A stretch of DNA of 64,000 bases from DATFVA01 sp963743325 (GTDB lineage: Bacteria > Bacteroidota > Ignavibacteria > Ignavibacteriales > Ignavibacteriaceae): contig CAVUOZ010000004.1 in NCBI GenBank assembly GCA_963743325.1, positions 248,001 to 312,000 of the forward strand, in the 5' to 3' direction. Shown one piece after another: positions 54,891-63,640 of this stretch. A program made the translations under genes and the position numbers. The notes under the pieces were generated by a model that saw only the letters and a list, made by a program, of their open reading frames with translations, was not told the DNA's origin and made no database searches. Position 1 is the first letter of the stretch, and every line of letters starts with the position of its first letter.

Positions 54891-56228
54891 TTATTTTTTC
54901 GGACTAAGGCAATAAAGATAATTTCTTGAAGCAATAAATATCAGATTATCAACCATAACTGGTGAAGTGGATAATTCCTCATTAAAATCATAAAAGAATC
55001 TGCGTTCACCATTATGATCAAATGCTGTCAAAATATTCCCTTCAGAAAGGAATAAATAATCCTTAACAACCGTGATTCCCGCAAGGGGTTTTTGAATATA
55101 TTTTTCCCATAAAATTGTACCGGCAGGGGAAACGGCTATTATTTTATCATCATATGCTATATACGCAGTATGGTTATAATCAATTGCAGGAGGGGTTAAA
55201 TTATTTATTTCACGCGGCGGAATTTCTGTTTTACAGATCAGGCTGCCGTCCGGCTCAATAATCCAAAACTCCATTTTGTATTTATCTTCGATTTCAATAT
55301 TTGCTAAAAGGTATATCCGCATTTCCTCATCAAGACTCATTTCAAGGGGAATAAAATCTCCTGCAAGTTCTTTAGTTACTTTGAGATCAGTATCAATAAA
55401 GTAAATATGATCAGTGACAGCAATTACGATTGTGGTATCATGAAGAGCAGTGATAATTTTACCGGTTTTGACAAGTATATTTTTCCTTCCGGCCGTCGAT
55501 TTAAGAACACCGTCTTCATCTGTATCAGTTGGATTGCCAATTTTTATTTCTTCCAGTATGGTCATCTCAGGAGGTTTGATCGGGGAATTGTGTGTCATTA
55601 CAGGAAGCTCAAAACCGGAATCAATGATTTTATCGCCATTAGTGTAAATAACACTCCTGTTAAATCCCTTTCCTAAATATGGATAAACGTAATATCTCCT
55701 GTTACCTGATATTAAATCGACACATTGAATATATCCTGAGTGATCATTAACAAAAAAGCTGTTATCGGATGTGCTTACCGTTATATCGCCCTCCGACCTG
55801 ACTCCGGAACCCGCTAATTTGCCTGAGGTATCAAATAGCTGCCATCCGGATTCATTCTGAATAATTATTCTCTCATTTTTAAATAAGAGATACCAGGGGA
55901 TCGCTGATGAATCGATCTTTGATTTCCATTTTAATTCCCACAAATTATTTTTCGGTAATTCAGAATCAAGCCTTGAATTTCGCTCAGGGCTGAGATAATG
56001 TGTTAAATAATTTTTTTGTTCTTCACTGAAGGTATAATCTTTAAAAGGTATTTTACTCCCGCGTTCTTCTATTTTAACCGGGGCTGTATTTATTTCGAGC
56101 GGACTTTCTAAATTATCCTGATAAAAAATTGTTTCCATTGATTTATGGTTTATTTCTGTCTTTTGACATTGAATAGTTAATGGAATAAGAAAGATTAATA
56201 AACTTTTATAAAGAAAATACTTTGGCAT
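54891..56228 (-). CDS. Exported PQQ-like beta-propeller protein, possible immunity protein
   Basis: 445 residues. A signal peptide covers LIFLIPLTIQC, possibly a lipobox with Cys at 21 or 22. The rest has propeller blades of PQQ/WD type: WQLFDTSGKLAG, NDHSGYIQCVDLISG, ISPAGTILWEKY, LTAFDHNGERRFFYDF and FIASRNYLYCLSPKK. The start overlaps the end of the 1280-aa gene by 23 bases, so the pair is translationally coupled. In T6SS loci the gene after an envelope-targeting effector often encodes its periplasmic immunity protein, which fits the signal peptide here. A structural or sensing role is an alternative. Confidence 0.65.
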   Translation of the reverse strand: MPKYFLYKSLLIFLIPLTIQCQKTEINHKSMETIFYQDNLESPLEINTAPVKIEERGSKIPFKDYTFSEEQKNYLTHYLSPERNSRLDSELPKNNLWELKWKSKIDSSAIPWYLLFKNERIIIQNESGWQLFDTSGKLAGSGVRSEGDITVSTSDNSFFVNDHSGYIQCVDLISGNRRYYVYPYLGKGFNRSVIYTNGDKIIDSGFELPVMTHNSPIKPPEMTILEEIKIGNPTDTDEDGVLKSTAGRKNILVKTGKIITALHDTTIVIAVTDHIYFIDTDLKVTKELAGDFIPLEMSLDEEMRIYLLANIEIEDKYKMEFWIIEPDGSLICKTEIPPREINNLTPPAIDYNHTAYIAYDDKIIAVSPAGTILWEKYIQKPLAGITVVKDYLFLSEGNILTAFDHNGERRFFYDFNEELSTSPVMVDNLIFIASRNYLYCLSPKK

Positions 56229-59200
56229 CAGGAATAACTATTTTTACAACAGGCTCATAACTGGCGGTATTTCCTAAGGTCCCGTCAGCCAAACCAATCA
56301 TGTTGCCAAAGAAATCCGCAAAAGAGTCGGGTTTATCCATGGGGAAAAATAATTTGTGGTCGTTTGATAATAAGCCGCTGTCCCATTCTGCCTTTCCTGA
56401 ATCATTGATTTTGACAAATATATGCTCTGAAGTATCGGTTCTTTTTGTCGTGGAAAAATTCTTGGCGAAATAACGGGGAGCAAAATTGAGAAGTATACGG
56501 TTAAATTTTTTCCCTAAGATATTTCCGTTTACCCCGAATTTATTTGGGAAATTAAATTTAAGAGTAATCTTTCCCTCAATTTGATTTATAAAATTTCTGA
56601 TCTTCGTCGAATCCTTAGTAGGAAAATCCAATTCTATTTTAATCAGAACAATTATGATTCCTTCAAAAACCCCGGGACTTTTAGCTAACCCCGGTAGAAA
56701 TTCAGCGGAATATTTTTCATCTCCTAACGGATAGAAAAAGATATTAAATTTACCGTGGGCGCCAAGTTTATTGTCGTTCTTTTCTACCGCGGGCCATCCG
56801 ATAAAATTTTTTTTCGGTTCACCTTTTAAATTCTTTGCAGGATCATCAGCAATATGGGGCAGAATATAATTATGCGTACCATGATTTATTTTATATTCAA
56901 TTTTATTCTTCCCGTCAAGCTGCCTGAACCATTCGGCAATGTGCCAGTAGTGCCGGGCCCGGACCTCCCGGTTGGCTCTCATCATCGCCTGATCATCAAT
57001 GCTGAAAGGGGATCCTGGTGAATAACTGTCAAATCCCGGAATTCCTCCCGAAACGGTAGATTCTATATATTCATCAACTAAACTTCCCCCATGTCCGGAT
57101 TCATGAGCAAAAGTAAAAAATCCTCCAAAATCCATATTTAATGGTTTTCCTGCTGAATCTTTTCTAATGACTTTAAATAAAGGAGCATTATCTGTTTCTC
57201 CTAACACACCTTCTCCCTGTTTTGACCGCATAAACCCTCTGACGCCTCCGGGATCAGTGTCGTCTTTAAATACACCTATTTCAAAATGTGATTTTTCTTT
57301 AGGAAGTGACTGAGCAAACCAGATTACTTTAGATTTGAACTTTTTATCAGATGTATTTAATGGAAGAACAAATGCAGACCCGGGATTAAATGTAGTTTTG
57401 TCAACAATATCCGGTCCGTTCCATCTGTGTAATAAATTTAAGATTGCTGTTTCAATCCAGTCATTCGCAGTATTGCCGCTCAGATTTAATGGCTTGGCTT
57501 TTGGGTTAAAATCCGCTTTAATATTGGAATTAAAATTAAAAAACAATCTCAGATAAACCATACAAGCGCTTAATTCTGTAACATCGTCGGTATCAATCTC
57601 ACAACATCTTAATCTGACAATGTCGAACCGTCCAATCTGATTAAAGATTACATGGTCCTGTTCAAATAAAGCCTGCACTTCACAAAAATCGGTCTGTACC
57701 GGATTAGGAACTCCCGGTCTGTTGGTCCTCGGCTGAACAAACGTAGCAGGGGATGCAAAAACATTTAAAATGGAAACCGCTGCCCGGGCGCCTGTTACAT
57801 CTCCTTTGCCATCAATAGTTCTTTTATCAAATACATCAAAAAAGTTTCCCTGGGCAATTATTAATCTTGTCCAGTCCGGGTAATCCGATATGTAATTTCT
57901 TGTTTTTTCATCGGTCGGGAGCTGAGTAAAAAAACCATTATTATTTCCTGTAAATGTTTTGATATTACTCGCGTCGATGAAAGCTTTACCATCCGGTTTA
58001 AATAATCCTTCAGAAGATAAATCATCATTGCTGGGACCGGAACGTGCAAAAGTATTGCAAAAAATTGATATACGGTTTTCCGGTTTGTTATCAGGGATCC
58101 ATTCGACAGGATTTAAATCTTTATCTATAAGAATAATATCGTCAAGACTGAATATTAATGGTTTTGTGTCGCTCGTAATTTCCGAAGCCAGGTCTTCAAA
58201 TTTACCCTTTTTTGCAGGCGGGTTTCCCGTTCCACCGGATAATTTGGCGAAATAATTTTTTGATTTCCATAATACAGGTATATCATAAAATCGGAGTCTG
58301 TCCGCTTCAGCAGTATTTTTAGTTGCGCCTGAAATGTAATTTCTTGTTCCATCTTTTTTTGATTCAATAAAAGTGTTTGCATCAGTTGTGAATTGAATCA
58401 GCGGTCTAGTACCGGATGAAGTATTTTGAATAATGAACGGAAGGCACTGACAGCCTTCTGTATCTGTTGTCCAGTTACTTTTTATATCAGGTGAAGATCC
58501 TGTTTTGGCTGAATCAATGAATCCCTCAATTAAAAGTGGTAATATGTTCTTTTTATCCTTCAGAAGACGGTCGAAATATTGAAATTTGTAAAACTGCCAG
58601 TGCGGGTCCAGAATCATTTTAATCGGTGAGGCTTCAGAACCAATATTTTCAACGCTCAGGTCATCAAGTTTTATAAACTTTTTTTCTTTATCATCAAAAT
58701 CAGGTACAGACGGAGATAATGTCCACGAAGATGTTTTCAAATCAAATTGTAATGGAAGATTAAATACTTTAAACCCATTTTTAATTTTTTCCTTTATTTC
58801 ACTTTCCGTTAAAAGTTCATCTTTCCCCGAAACATCCTTCGGTTCGCCAATAAAGTTAACAGCCGAAAATTTGAATTCTATAGTAAAGGATTTTTTCGCC
58901 CTTAAAATTTGCAGAAATACTATCCCGCTGTCATTATCTAATGTTTTTAATTCTTCACTATTATCCTCAAATCTTAAAGTAAAAGGAAAACCTTTTGGGA
59001 ATGTTCTTTCCGTGCCTTCAGGTGTTTTATAAATAAATTTCAGGTGAACACGCACCGCAAGTCCGCTTGGAAGAGGCAGGGGGTCAACCGGAACAGGATT
59101 TCGTTTAAAAAATCCCTTGGGATACAGGTCGCATTTAGAGGCTATACAGGTTAATTTTTGAGGATGACATTTTAATTCCGGTTCTTCTCCATCATCAAAG

Positions 59201-60048
59201 AAAAGTATTTCTACACGTCTGTCAACCGGGTTTTCATCCTCGGTTTTTGCCTCACTTGCGGGGTGATTTTCTCCGCAGCCGATTACAGGTGCAGGATGGG
59301 GCGGATTCTTTTCCACAAATTGTAATTTTGCTCTCTCATCATTAAGCCCATCCTCATTGATTCCCATAACAATCAGCAGTTCGAGAGTGTACATGTCGAA
59401 GAATGCTCCCCAGGTTTGCTTTCCTACCTTTCCATCCTCATCAATTTTTGTAAAAGTGCGGTCGAATTTACTCTGGTGAATCAGCAGAATCACAAAATCT
59501 ATGTTATACCTTTTTTGGAAGTTTAAAATCGCAGCTTCGGTTTCCTGGTTCATTGAGTTCGTTATAGGGCCTGGATCGCAGTCAAATTGAAAATTAAAAG
59601 AAATCCATTTTAATATTTGCTGTATATCTTCAACCTGGTGTTTTTCCTTGGATGATTCTATCCAATTGCTTCTCTTTCCCAGGAACATGAAAAATACATT
59701 TTCTGCTCTTTTTTGCGATAAAGTAAGGTTATATTGATTGCTTCCTTTTTTGTCCGTGTGGCCTGCTATTAATATTTTTTGCTCAAAATCCTGTTTCTCA
59801 GATTGTTTAAAACATGCGAATAAAACACCCAGACCTGTAATACGGTTCTGTTCCCCTGTTCCGGGCTGAGGTGCCGTTGGTCCGTAATCAGGTAAAAGTA
59901 CAGCACTGTCGAAATGAAAGTTTATATCTTCCATTTCGATGACCGTTACCTCGGAACTTGATTTGATTGTAAATTTATTTTTTTGTCCCGATATCAGGTT
60001 CGATGTCTTTTTATCGGCATCTCTAAGCTTTAATTTAAAATCGTCCAC
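56206..60048 (-). CDS. 1280-aa multidomain protein: OmpA domain with peptidoglycan-binding insert and HExGH metallopeptidase motif
   Basis: No signal peptide is present. Residues 43-125 begin an OmpA-like domain (FHFDSAVLLPDYG, IAGHTDKKGSNQYNLTLSQKRAENV), and its last strand returns only at 255-284 (IGCGENHP...NPVDRRVEILFF). Between them (about 130-250) lies a PG_binding_1-like helical segment with ETEAAILNFQKRYN and DGKVGKQTWGAFF. Residues 320-950 are poorly conserved beta-rich sequence. The motif HESGHGGSLVDEY (His982, Glu983, His986) matches the zinc-binding pattern HExGHxxxxLxDEY of M64-like peptidases. Located between a PAAR protein and a beta-propeller, this looks like a cell-wall-targeted T6SS effector. 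Confidence 0.7.
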   Translation of the reverse strand: MDDFKLKLRDADKKTSNLISGQKNKFTIKSSSEVTVIEMEDINFHFDSAVLLPDYGPTAPQPGTGEQNRITGLGVLFACFKQSEKQDFEQKILIAGHTDKKGSNQYNLTLSQKRAENVFFMFLGKRSNWIESSKEKHQVEDIQQILKWISFNFQFDCDPGPITNSMNQETEAAILNFQKRYNIDFVILLIHQSKFDRTFTKIDEDGKVGKQTWGAFFDMYTLELLIVMGINEDGLNDERAKLQFVEKNPPHPAPVIGCGENHPASEAKTEDENPVDRRVEILFFDDGEEPELKCHPQKLTCIASKCDLYPKGFFKRNPVPVDPLPLPSGLAVRVHLKFIYKTPEGTERTFPKGFPFTLRFEDNSEELKTLDNDSGIVFLQILRAKKSFTIEFKFSAVNFIGEPKDVSGKDELLTESEIKEKIKNGFKVFNLPLQFDLKTSSWTLSPSVPDFDDKEKKFIKLDDLSVENIGSEASPIKMILDPHWQFYKFQYFDRLLKDKKNILPLLIEGFIDSAKTGSSPDIKSNWTTDTEGCQCLPFIIQNTSSGTRPLIQFTTDANTFIESKKDGTRNYISGATKNTAEADRLRFYDIPVLWKSKNYFAKLSGGTGNPPAKKGKFEDLASEITSDTKPLIFSLDDIILIDKDLNPVEWIPDNKPENRISIFCNTFARSGPSNDDLSSEGLFKPDGKAFIDASNIKTFTGNNNGFFTQLPTDEKTRNYISDYPDWTRLIIAQGNFFDVFDKRTIDGKGDVTGARAAVSILNVFASPATFVQPRTNRPGVPNPVQTDFCEVQALFEQDHVIFNQIGRFDIVRLRCCEIDTDDVTELSACMVYLRLFFNFNSNIKADFNPKAKPLNLSGNTANDWIETAILNLLHRWNGPDIVDKTTFNPGSAFVLPLNTSDKKFKSKVIWFAQSLPKEKSHFEIGVFKDDTDPGGVRGFMRSKQGEGVLGETDNAPLFKVIRKDSAGKPLNMDFGGFFTFAHESGHGGSLVDEYIESTVSGGIPGFDSYSPGSPFSIDDQAMMRANREVRARHYWHIAEWFRQLDGKNKIEYKINHGTHNYILPHIADDPAKNLKGEPKKNFIGWPAVEKNDNKLGAHGKFNIFFYPLGDEKYSAEFLPGLAKSPGVFEGIIIVLIKIELDFPTKDSTKIRNFINQIEGKITLKFNFPNKFGVNGNILGKKFNRILLNFAPRYFAKNFSTTKRTDTSEHIFVKINDSGKAEWDSGLLSNDHKLFFPMDKPDSFADFFGNMIGLADGTLGNTASYEPVVKIVIPDAKVFSL

Positions 60049-60087
60049 AATTAATAAAATTTCTTTCCTTGGTAATTTTCTGAAATC

Positions 60088-61170
60088 TTACGTTTTCTCT
60101 TTCTTCTTTAAATCAGGAAAGCTAATTGAGTATCTTCCTGCCGGAATTTTCTCGATTTTTTTATAACCATTAGAATCAAGCTTGTCCTGAATAATTTTTC
60201 CATCAGGCAGGTAAAGAACAAATCCCTCATTGCCTTTCGGTTTACCCTCATCATCTTTTAATTCTATTTCAATAAAATCTTCAATGTAGAGCATCCCTGA
60301 CCGGGCTGTTAAATCGGGATTACAAAGAACTGTGAAGTAATACTGCGGGCAGGAATATCCCTCATCTTTTCCTTTGCCTGTTTCAGAGTTTAATGGAATT
60401 TCCCAATCAGTTTTAGCTTTATCCCCCTGAATTTTTACTTCAATATTTTTTATTTGTGAATCAGCTTTCAGAATATCCTTTTGCCAGATGTAAAAAGTAA
60501 CCTGCTCGCCATCCAATCCTTCGGATTCTACACTCATTTCGACTTTATCACCGGGTTTAACGAGTTCCTTTGACCATTTGGCATTATATAAATTTTTAAG
60601 GATAAGAGTTGCATCTCCTTCTTTTAATGCATCCCTTGTTATCCTTCCGTCAGTCTTAACCTTACTGTAAGAGTCCTTGCTCTCAGTATCAGTTAATTTA
60701 TAATCCACTCCGCTCACCGGGTTTCCGGCTTTATCCAATAACTTATATTCGATCCAATGTTTTTCCCTGGTTGTAGCTTCAGGACTTCCTGCCACGGCAT
60801 TTTTTGCACTTACCTGGGCTGATGCAGCACCACTGGAACCTGCACCACCACCACCTCCTCCACCGCCTCCGGGACCAATCAAAACAGTGAGACAGCCCAT
60901 AAGTATCGTAGCAGGAGGGCCTACACAAACTGCCATATCACCGACACAGGCAGCAGGCATTCCTCCAATTAATACTGTTGGAACTCCGGGTCCGGTTATT
61001 GGTCCGCCGACATGCGGAATTGGCGGTACAGCCGGTGTTATAAAAGGACAGACATGCATATCTGTGAGTCTTGCTGCAGGCATTCCTCCAATAAGGACGG
61101 TTGGAAAACCGCTCACTATCGTTCCTCCGTGAGCAGTCGGATCTCCCATTCTTGCGGCCGGTTTACCCAT
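60088..61170 (-). CDS. PAAR-domain spike-tip protein with beta-sandwich extension
   Basis: 360 residues. The first 97 residues are a double PAAR-like repeat: MGKPAARMGDPTAHGG, GFPTVLIGGMPAARLTDMHVC, VPTVLIGGMPAACVGDMAVC. Its conical tip sits on VgrG. A run of nine glycines (about 101-109) links to about 230 residues of beta-sandwich type (EYKLLDKAGNPVSGVDYKL; GYSCPQYYFTVLCN; FIEIELKDDEGKPKGNEG; SFPDLKKKEK). The second half is paralogous to the protein at 53965-54804. It follows vgrG by 37 bases, consistent with a VgrG-PAAR pair. The extension may recruit the downstream 1280-aa protein. Confidence 0.9.
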   Translation of the reverse strand: MGKPAARMGDPTAHGGTIVSGFPTVLIGGMPAARLTDMHVCPFITPAVPPIPHVGGPITGPGVPTVLIGGMPAACVGDMAVCVGPPATILMGCLTVLIGPGGGGGGGGGAGSSGAASAQVSAKNAVAGSPEATTREKHWIEYKLLDKAGNPVSGVDYKLTDTESKDSYSKVKTDGRITRDALKEGDATLILKNLYNAKWSKELVKPGDKVEMSVESEGLDGEQVTFYIWQKDILKADSQIKNIEVKIQGDKAKTDWEIPLNSETGKGKDEGYSCPQYYFTVLCNPDLTARSGMLYIEDFIEIELKDDEGKPKGNEGFVLYLPDGKIIQDKLDSNGYKKIEKIPAGRYSISFPDLKKKEKT

Positions 61171-61207
61171 GATTTTTTATAACAATTGATGAATAAATTT
61201 TCAAATT

Positions 61208-63349
61208 TTAATTAATCATTACTATAGCGCCTTTAACGCTTGTTTGTCCTGAGGCTTCTACAGCCGTCATTGCGCCTCCCGATAGTTTTGCTGATGCACC
61301 GCCTTTTAATTCAATGTTGAGGCCACCTTCAACTTTGGCATTTGTATCAGCTTTTGCTTCCAAAGTCATTCCCTTTAATTTCAAAGCTGACTTGGCTTCC
61401 TCATCTATCCCGGCAGCTTTCAGCTTATAATCCTGTTTGGCTTCTTCTTTGATATTTGCTGCTTTTATTTCCGTATCGCCTTCAGTTTCAAGTTTAAAAG
61501 TCTTGGATTTTACACTGATCTCACCTTTGGGTGCCTGGATATCAATGCTTCCTTCTTTGGTTTCTATTAAAAGTTTCTGATTTGTTATATCGATTATAAA
61601 ATTATTTTTCTTTGGTTTATCGGACATCTGTATTTTTTCAGCACCGTCTGTATCTTCAATCAGAATGAAATGTCCGTTCTTGCTTGTGACAACTATCTTT
61701 GTGTTTTTATCATCAAGTAAAATTGTATGACCTTCCTTGGTAGTAATTGTGATATTCTGGTTTTTATCATCCATCGTTATTTTATGTTTGTCCTTTGAGG
61801 TCACTTCAATTTTATCATCTTTATCATCCATCAGGATTTTATGCGAATCTGAGGTAGTGAAAGCAATCTGTGTCTCATTTGATTTATCATCTATTAATAT
61901 CTCGTTACCTGCTGCAGTTCTTATAACATTGTGAGATTTGTTTTTGGCCACAACAGGTGACGCCTGCGATGGGTTAGGAACCGTTCCAAGTCCTATCGGT
62001 CTGTCCACATTTCCGTCGACACACGCCCATAAAAGTTCTGTATCCTTGTGATTAGGAAAATGAATACCGTAACCTGAACCTGAATAACTTTGCGTTAATC
62101 TGATTGGCAGCGAGGCTTCTCCATTGGACTTATCACTCAGATCAAAAAGCATTTTTGCTTTGTATCTTCCATGATCATCAAGGAATGCATATTCATCACC
62201 GGCGCCCGATTCCAGTTTTGCACTCATAATTCCCGATATTTTTGGTACGGGGGTTCTCCTGGATGGTCTGAAATCAACATCGAATGGAATTGCCTCAAAG
62301 CGGCTTTCATAAAGGATATCGGCTTCCTGTAATTTTTGTGAAATTACAAATTGTCCCTTCTGAGAACCCTGGTAAAAAACTTTTGTAATTATGTACTCAT
62401 TGTTCCAGTCTTCACGGTAATGTTTGTCCATTTTAAACCGGTATCCCGGACTGAATAACCTGCAATTAGTCTTTCCGCTAAAAATTTTGCTCTGGGCAAT
62501 GAACTCCTGGTTTCTGACTTTTGCCAGAAACTCGGCATCTTTTTCATTTTCAAAATTATCACCGTAATCATAATATGTTCCGGGCAGATCGGAATTTATT
62601 TTACTTTCTGCCATTAATTGCTTTTCCGGGAACAGGTAGTTATAATCCTTTAACTGAACCTTCCCTGTTACGATTTTTTCATTTGATGAAAGTTCCAGGA
62701 TTGATTCCACATCTCCGAAAGGGTCCTGGTTTTCATTATAGCCGATTTCTTCAGGGAGGTCTACATCCGGCAGTTTACTGTTATCATCCGTGAAGCAAAC
62801 AACATCCTTATCACCGCTCTGATCGAAATAGTAATAGATACCAAAATGTTCCAGCCTGCGGTTAAGGAAATTAAAGTCGGTCTCTCTGTACTGAACAATA
62901 AACTCGCTCTTGGGATATTTACTTTTAAGATCTATTTTGTAATCACTGCCGGTTAATTCACTTTTATCAAGGATTTCTTTAATGAGATCTTTGATTTCAA
63001 TATTCTGATATACTTCATTTTGAAATGTAAGGCATGACTTCCACAAGCGGGGCACTAAAACAACCTTATAGAAAACATGATCTTTGGAATGTCCGAATTG
63101 CTGAAACTGCGAAATAATTCCATGAATATCCTTTGTGCTCTGATCAGATCTTATAAGCGTGAAAGTAGCCGTTTTATTCAGGATTTTTGATGAATCAATT
63201 TTAGGATCGGCAGATACAAGTACAATTCTGTACTCAAACAGTGAGGAAATTTCTTCTTCGCCCTCGAATGACAAAACACCAAAAACGTCGTCTTCAACTT
63301 CAGCGAAGTGCAACTTATAGTAGGGTTGATTAAACTTTTGCTCTGGCAT
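61208..63349 (-). CDS. vgrG: VgrG spike protein of a type VI secretion system
   Basis: 713 residues. The gp27-like part (1-350) has FGVLSFEGEEEISSLFEYRI, VQYRETDFNFLNRRLEHFGI and FENEKDAEFLAKVRNQE. The gp5-like OB fold lies around 380-470 (AKMLFDLSDKSNGEASLPIRLTQSY; GYGIHFPNHKDTELLW). A beta-helix follows with degenerate repeats of about 20 residues (HKILMDDKDDKIEV, HKITMDDKNQNITI, HTILLDDKNTKIVV) at about 475-570, then a coiled, Ala/Lys-rich region and a final GAIVMIN. VgrG trimers puncture target membranes. The gene follows the ClpV tail across a 291-base gap that probably holds its promoter. Confidence 0.9.
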   Translation of the reverse strand: MPEQKFNQPYYKLHFAEVEDDVFGVLSFEGEEEISSLFEYRIVLVSADPKIDSSKILNKTATFTLIRSDQSTKDIHGIISQFQQFGHSKDHVFYKVVLVPRLWKSCLTFQNEVYQNIEIKDLIKEILDKSELTGSDYKIDLKSKYPKSEFIVQYRETDFNFLNRRLEHFGIYYYFDQSGDKDVVCFTDDNSKLPDVDLPEEIGYNENQDPFGDVESILELSSNEKIVTGKVQLKDYNYLFPEKQLMAESKINSDLPGTYYDYGDNFENEKDAEFLAKVRNQEFIAQSKIFSGKTNCRLFSPGYRFKMDKHYREDWNNEYIITKVFYQGSQKGQFVISQKLQEADILYESRFEAIPFDVDFRPSRRTPVPKISGIMSAKLESGAGDEYAFLDDHGRYKAKMLFDLSDKSNGEASLPIRLTQSYSGSGYGIHFPNHKDTELLWACVDGNVDRPIGLGTVPNPSQASPVVAKNKSHNVIRTAAGNEILIDDKSNETQIAFTTSDSHKILMDDKDDKIEVTSKDKHKITMDDKNQNITITTKEGHTILLDDKNTKIVVTSKNGHFILIEDTDGAEKIQMSDKPKKNNFIIDITNQKLLIETKEGSIDIQAPKGEISVKSKTFKLETEGDTEIKAANIKEEAKQDYKLKAAGIDEEAKSALKLKGMTLEAKADTNAKVEGGLNIELKGGASAKLSGGAMTAVEASGQTSVKGAIVMIN

Positions 63350-63640
63350 TGAACACCTTTATAGTTATCAATGAATGATTAATACGTAAATTATTTTCAA
63401 TTGTTCTGTTTTCAATTGCTCTTACAGGAATCTGGCCGTACCCCGGAATTGCTTAAATTATCAGGTTTGTTGTTAAAATAAGAGGATTCTGAGTAAATAC
63501 TGCTGTAATTCTTGCTTTTTGGGGCATTTATGAACCTTTTCTGATACTCTTTACATATGCTTTAAAAACGCTCCGGATACCTCTTACATCCTCTATAAAT
63601 CTATCCTGCTTAAGGCCCTGATCAGGGATTTATTAAGCGA
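63350..63640 (-). promoter_or_regulatory. Gap between the ClpV and vgrG genes with palindrome CCCTGATCAGGG
   Basis: No gene is seen in these 291 bases. A perfect 12-bp palindrome CCCTGATCAGGG lies at 63616-63627, 13 bases past the ClpV stop, without a T tract. The vgrG promoter should lie in the remaining part. The palindrome may be a binding site or a mRNA-end structure. Confidence 0.4.

Noticed and set aside
60858..60890. Glycine-codon run as a phase-variable tract
   Set aside because: The codons are mixed GGT/GGA/GGC rather than a mononucleotide repeat, so slippage is unlikely; it reads as a flexible linker.
61640..61935. Regular repeats at the vgrG 3' half as a CRISPR or satellite array
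   Set aside because: The repeats are in frame, degenerate at DNA level and encode the needle beta-helix.
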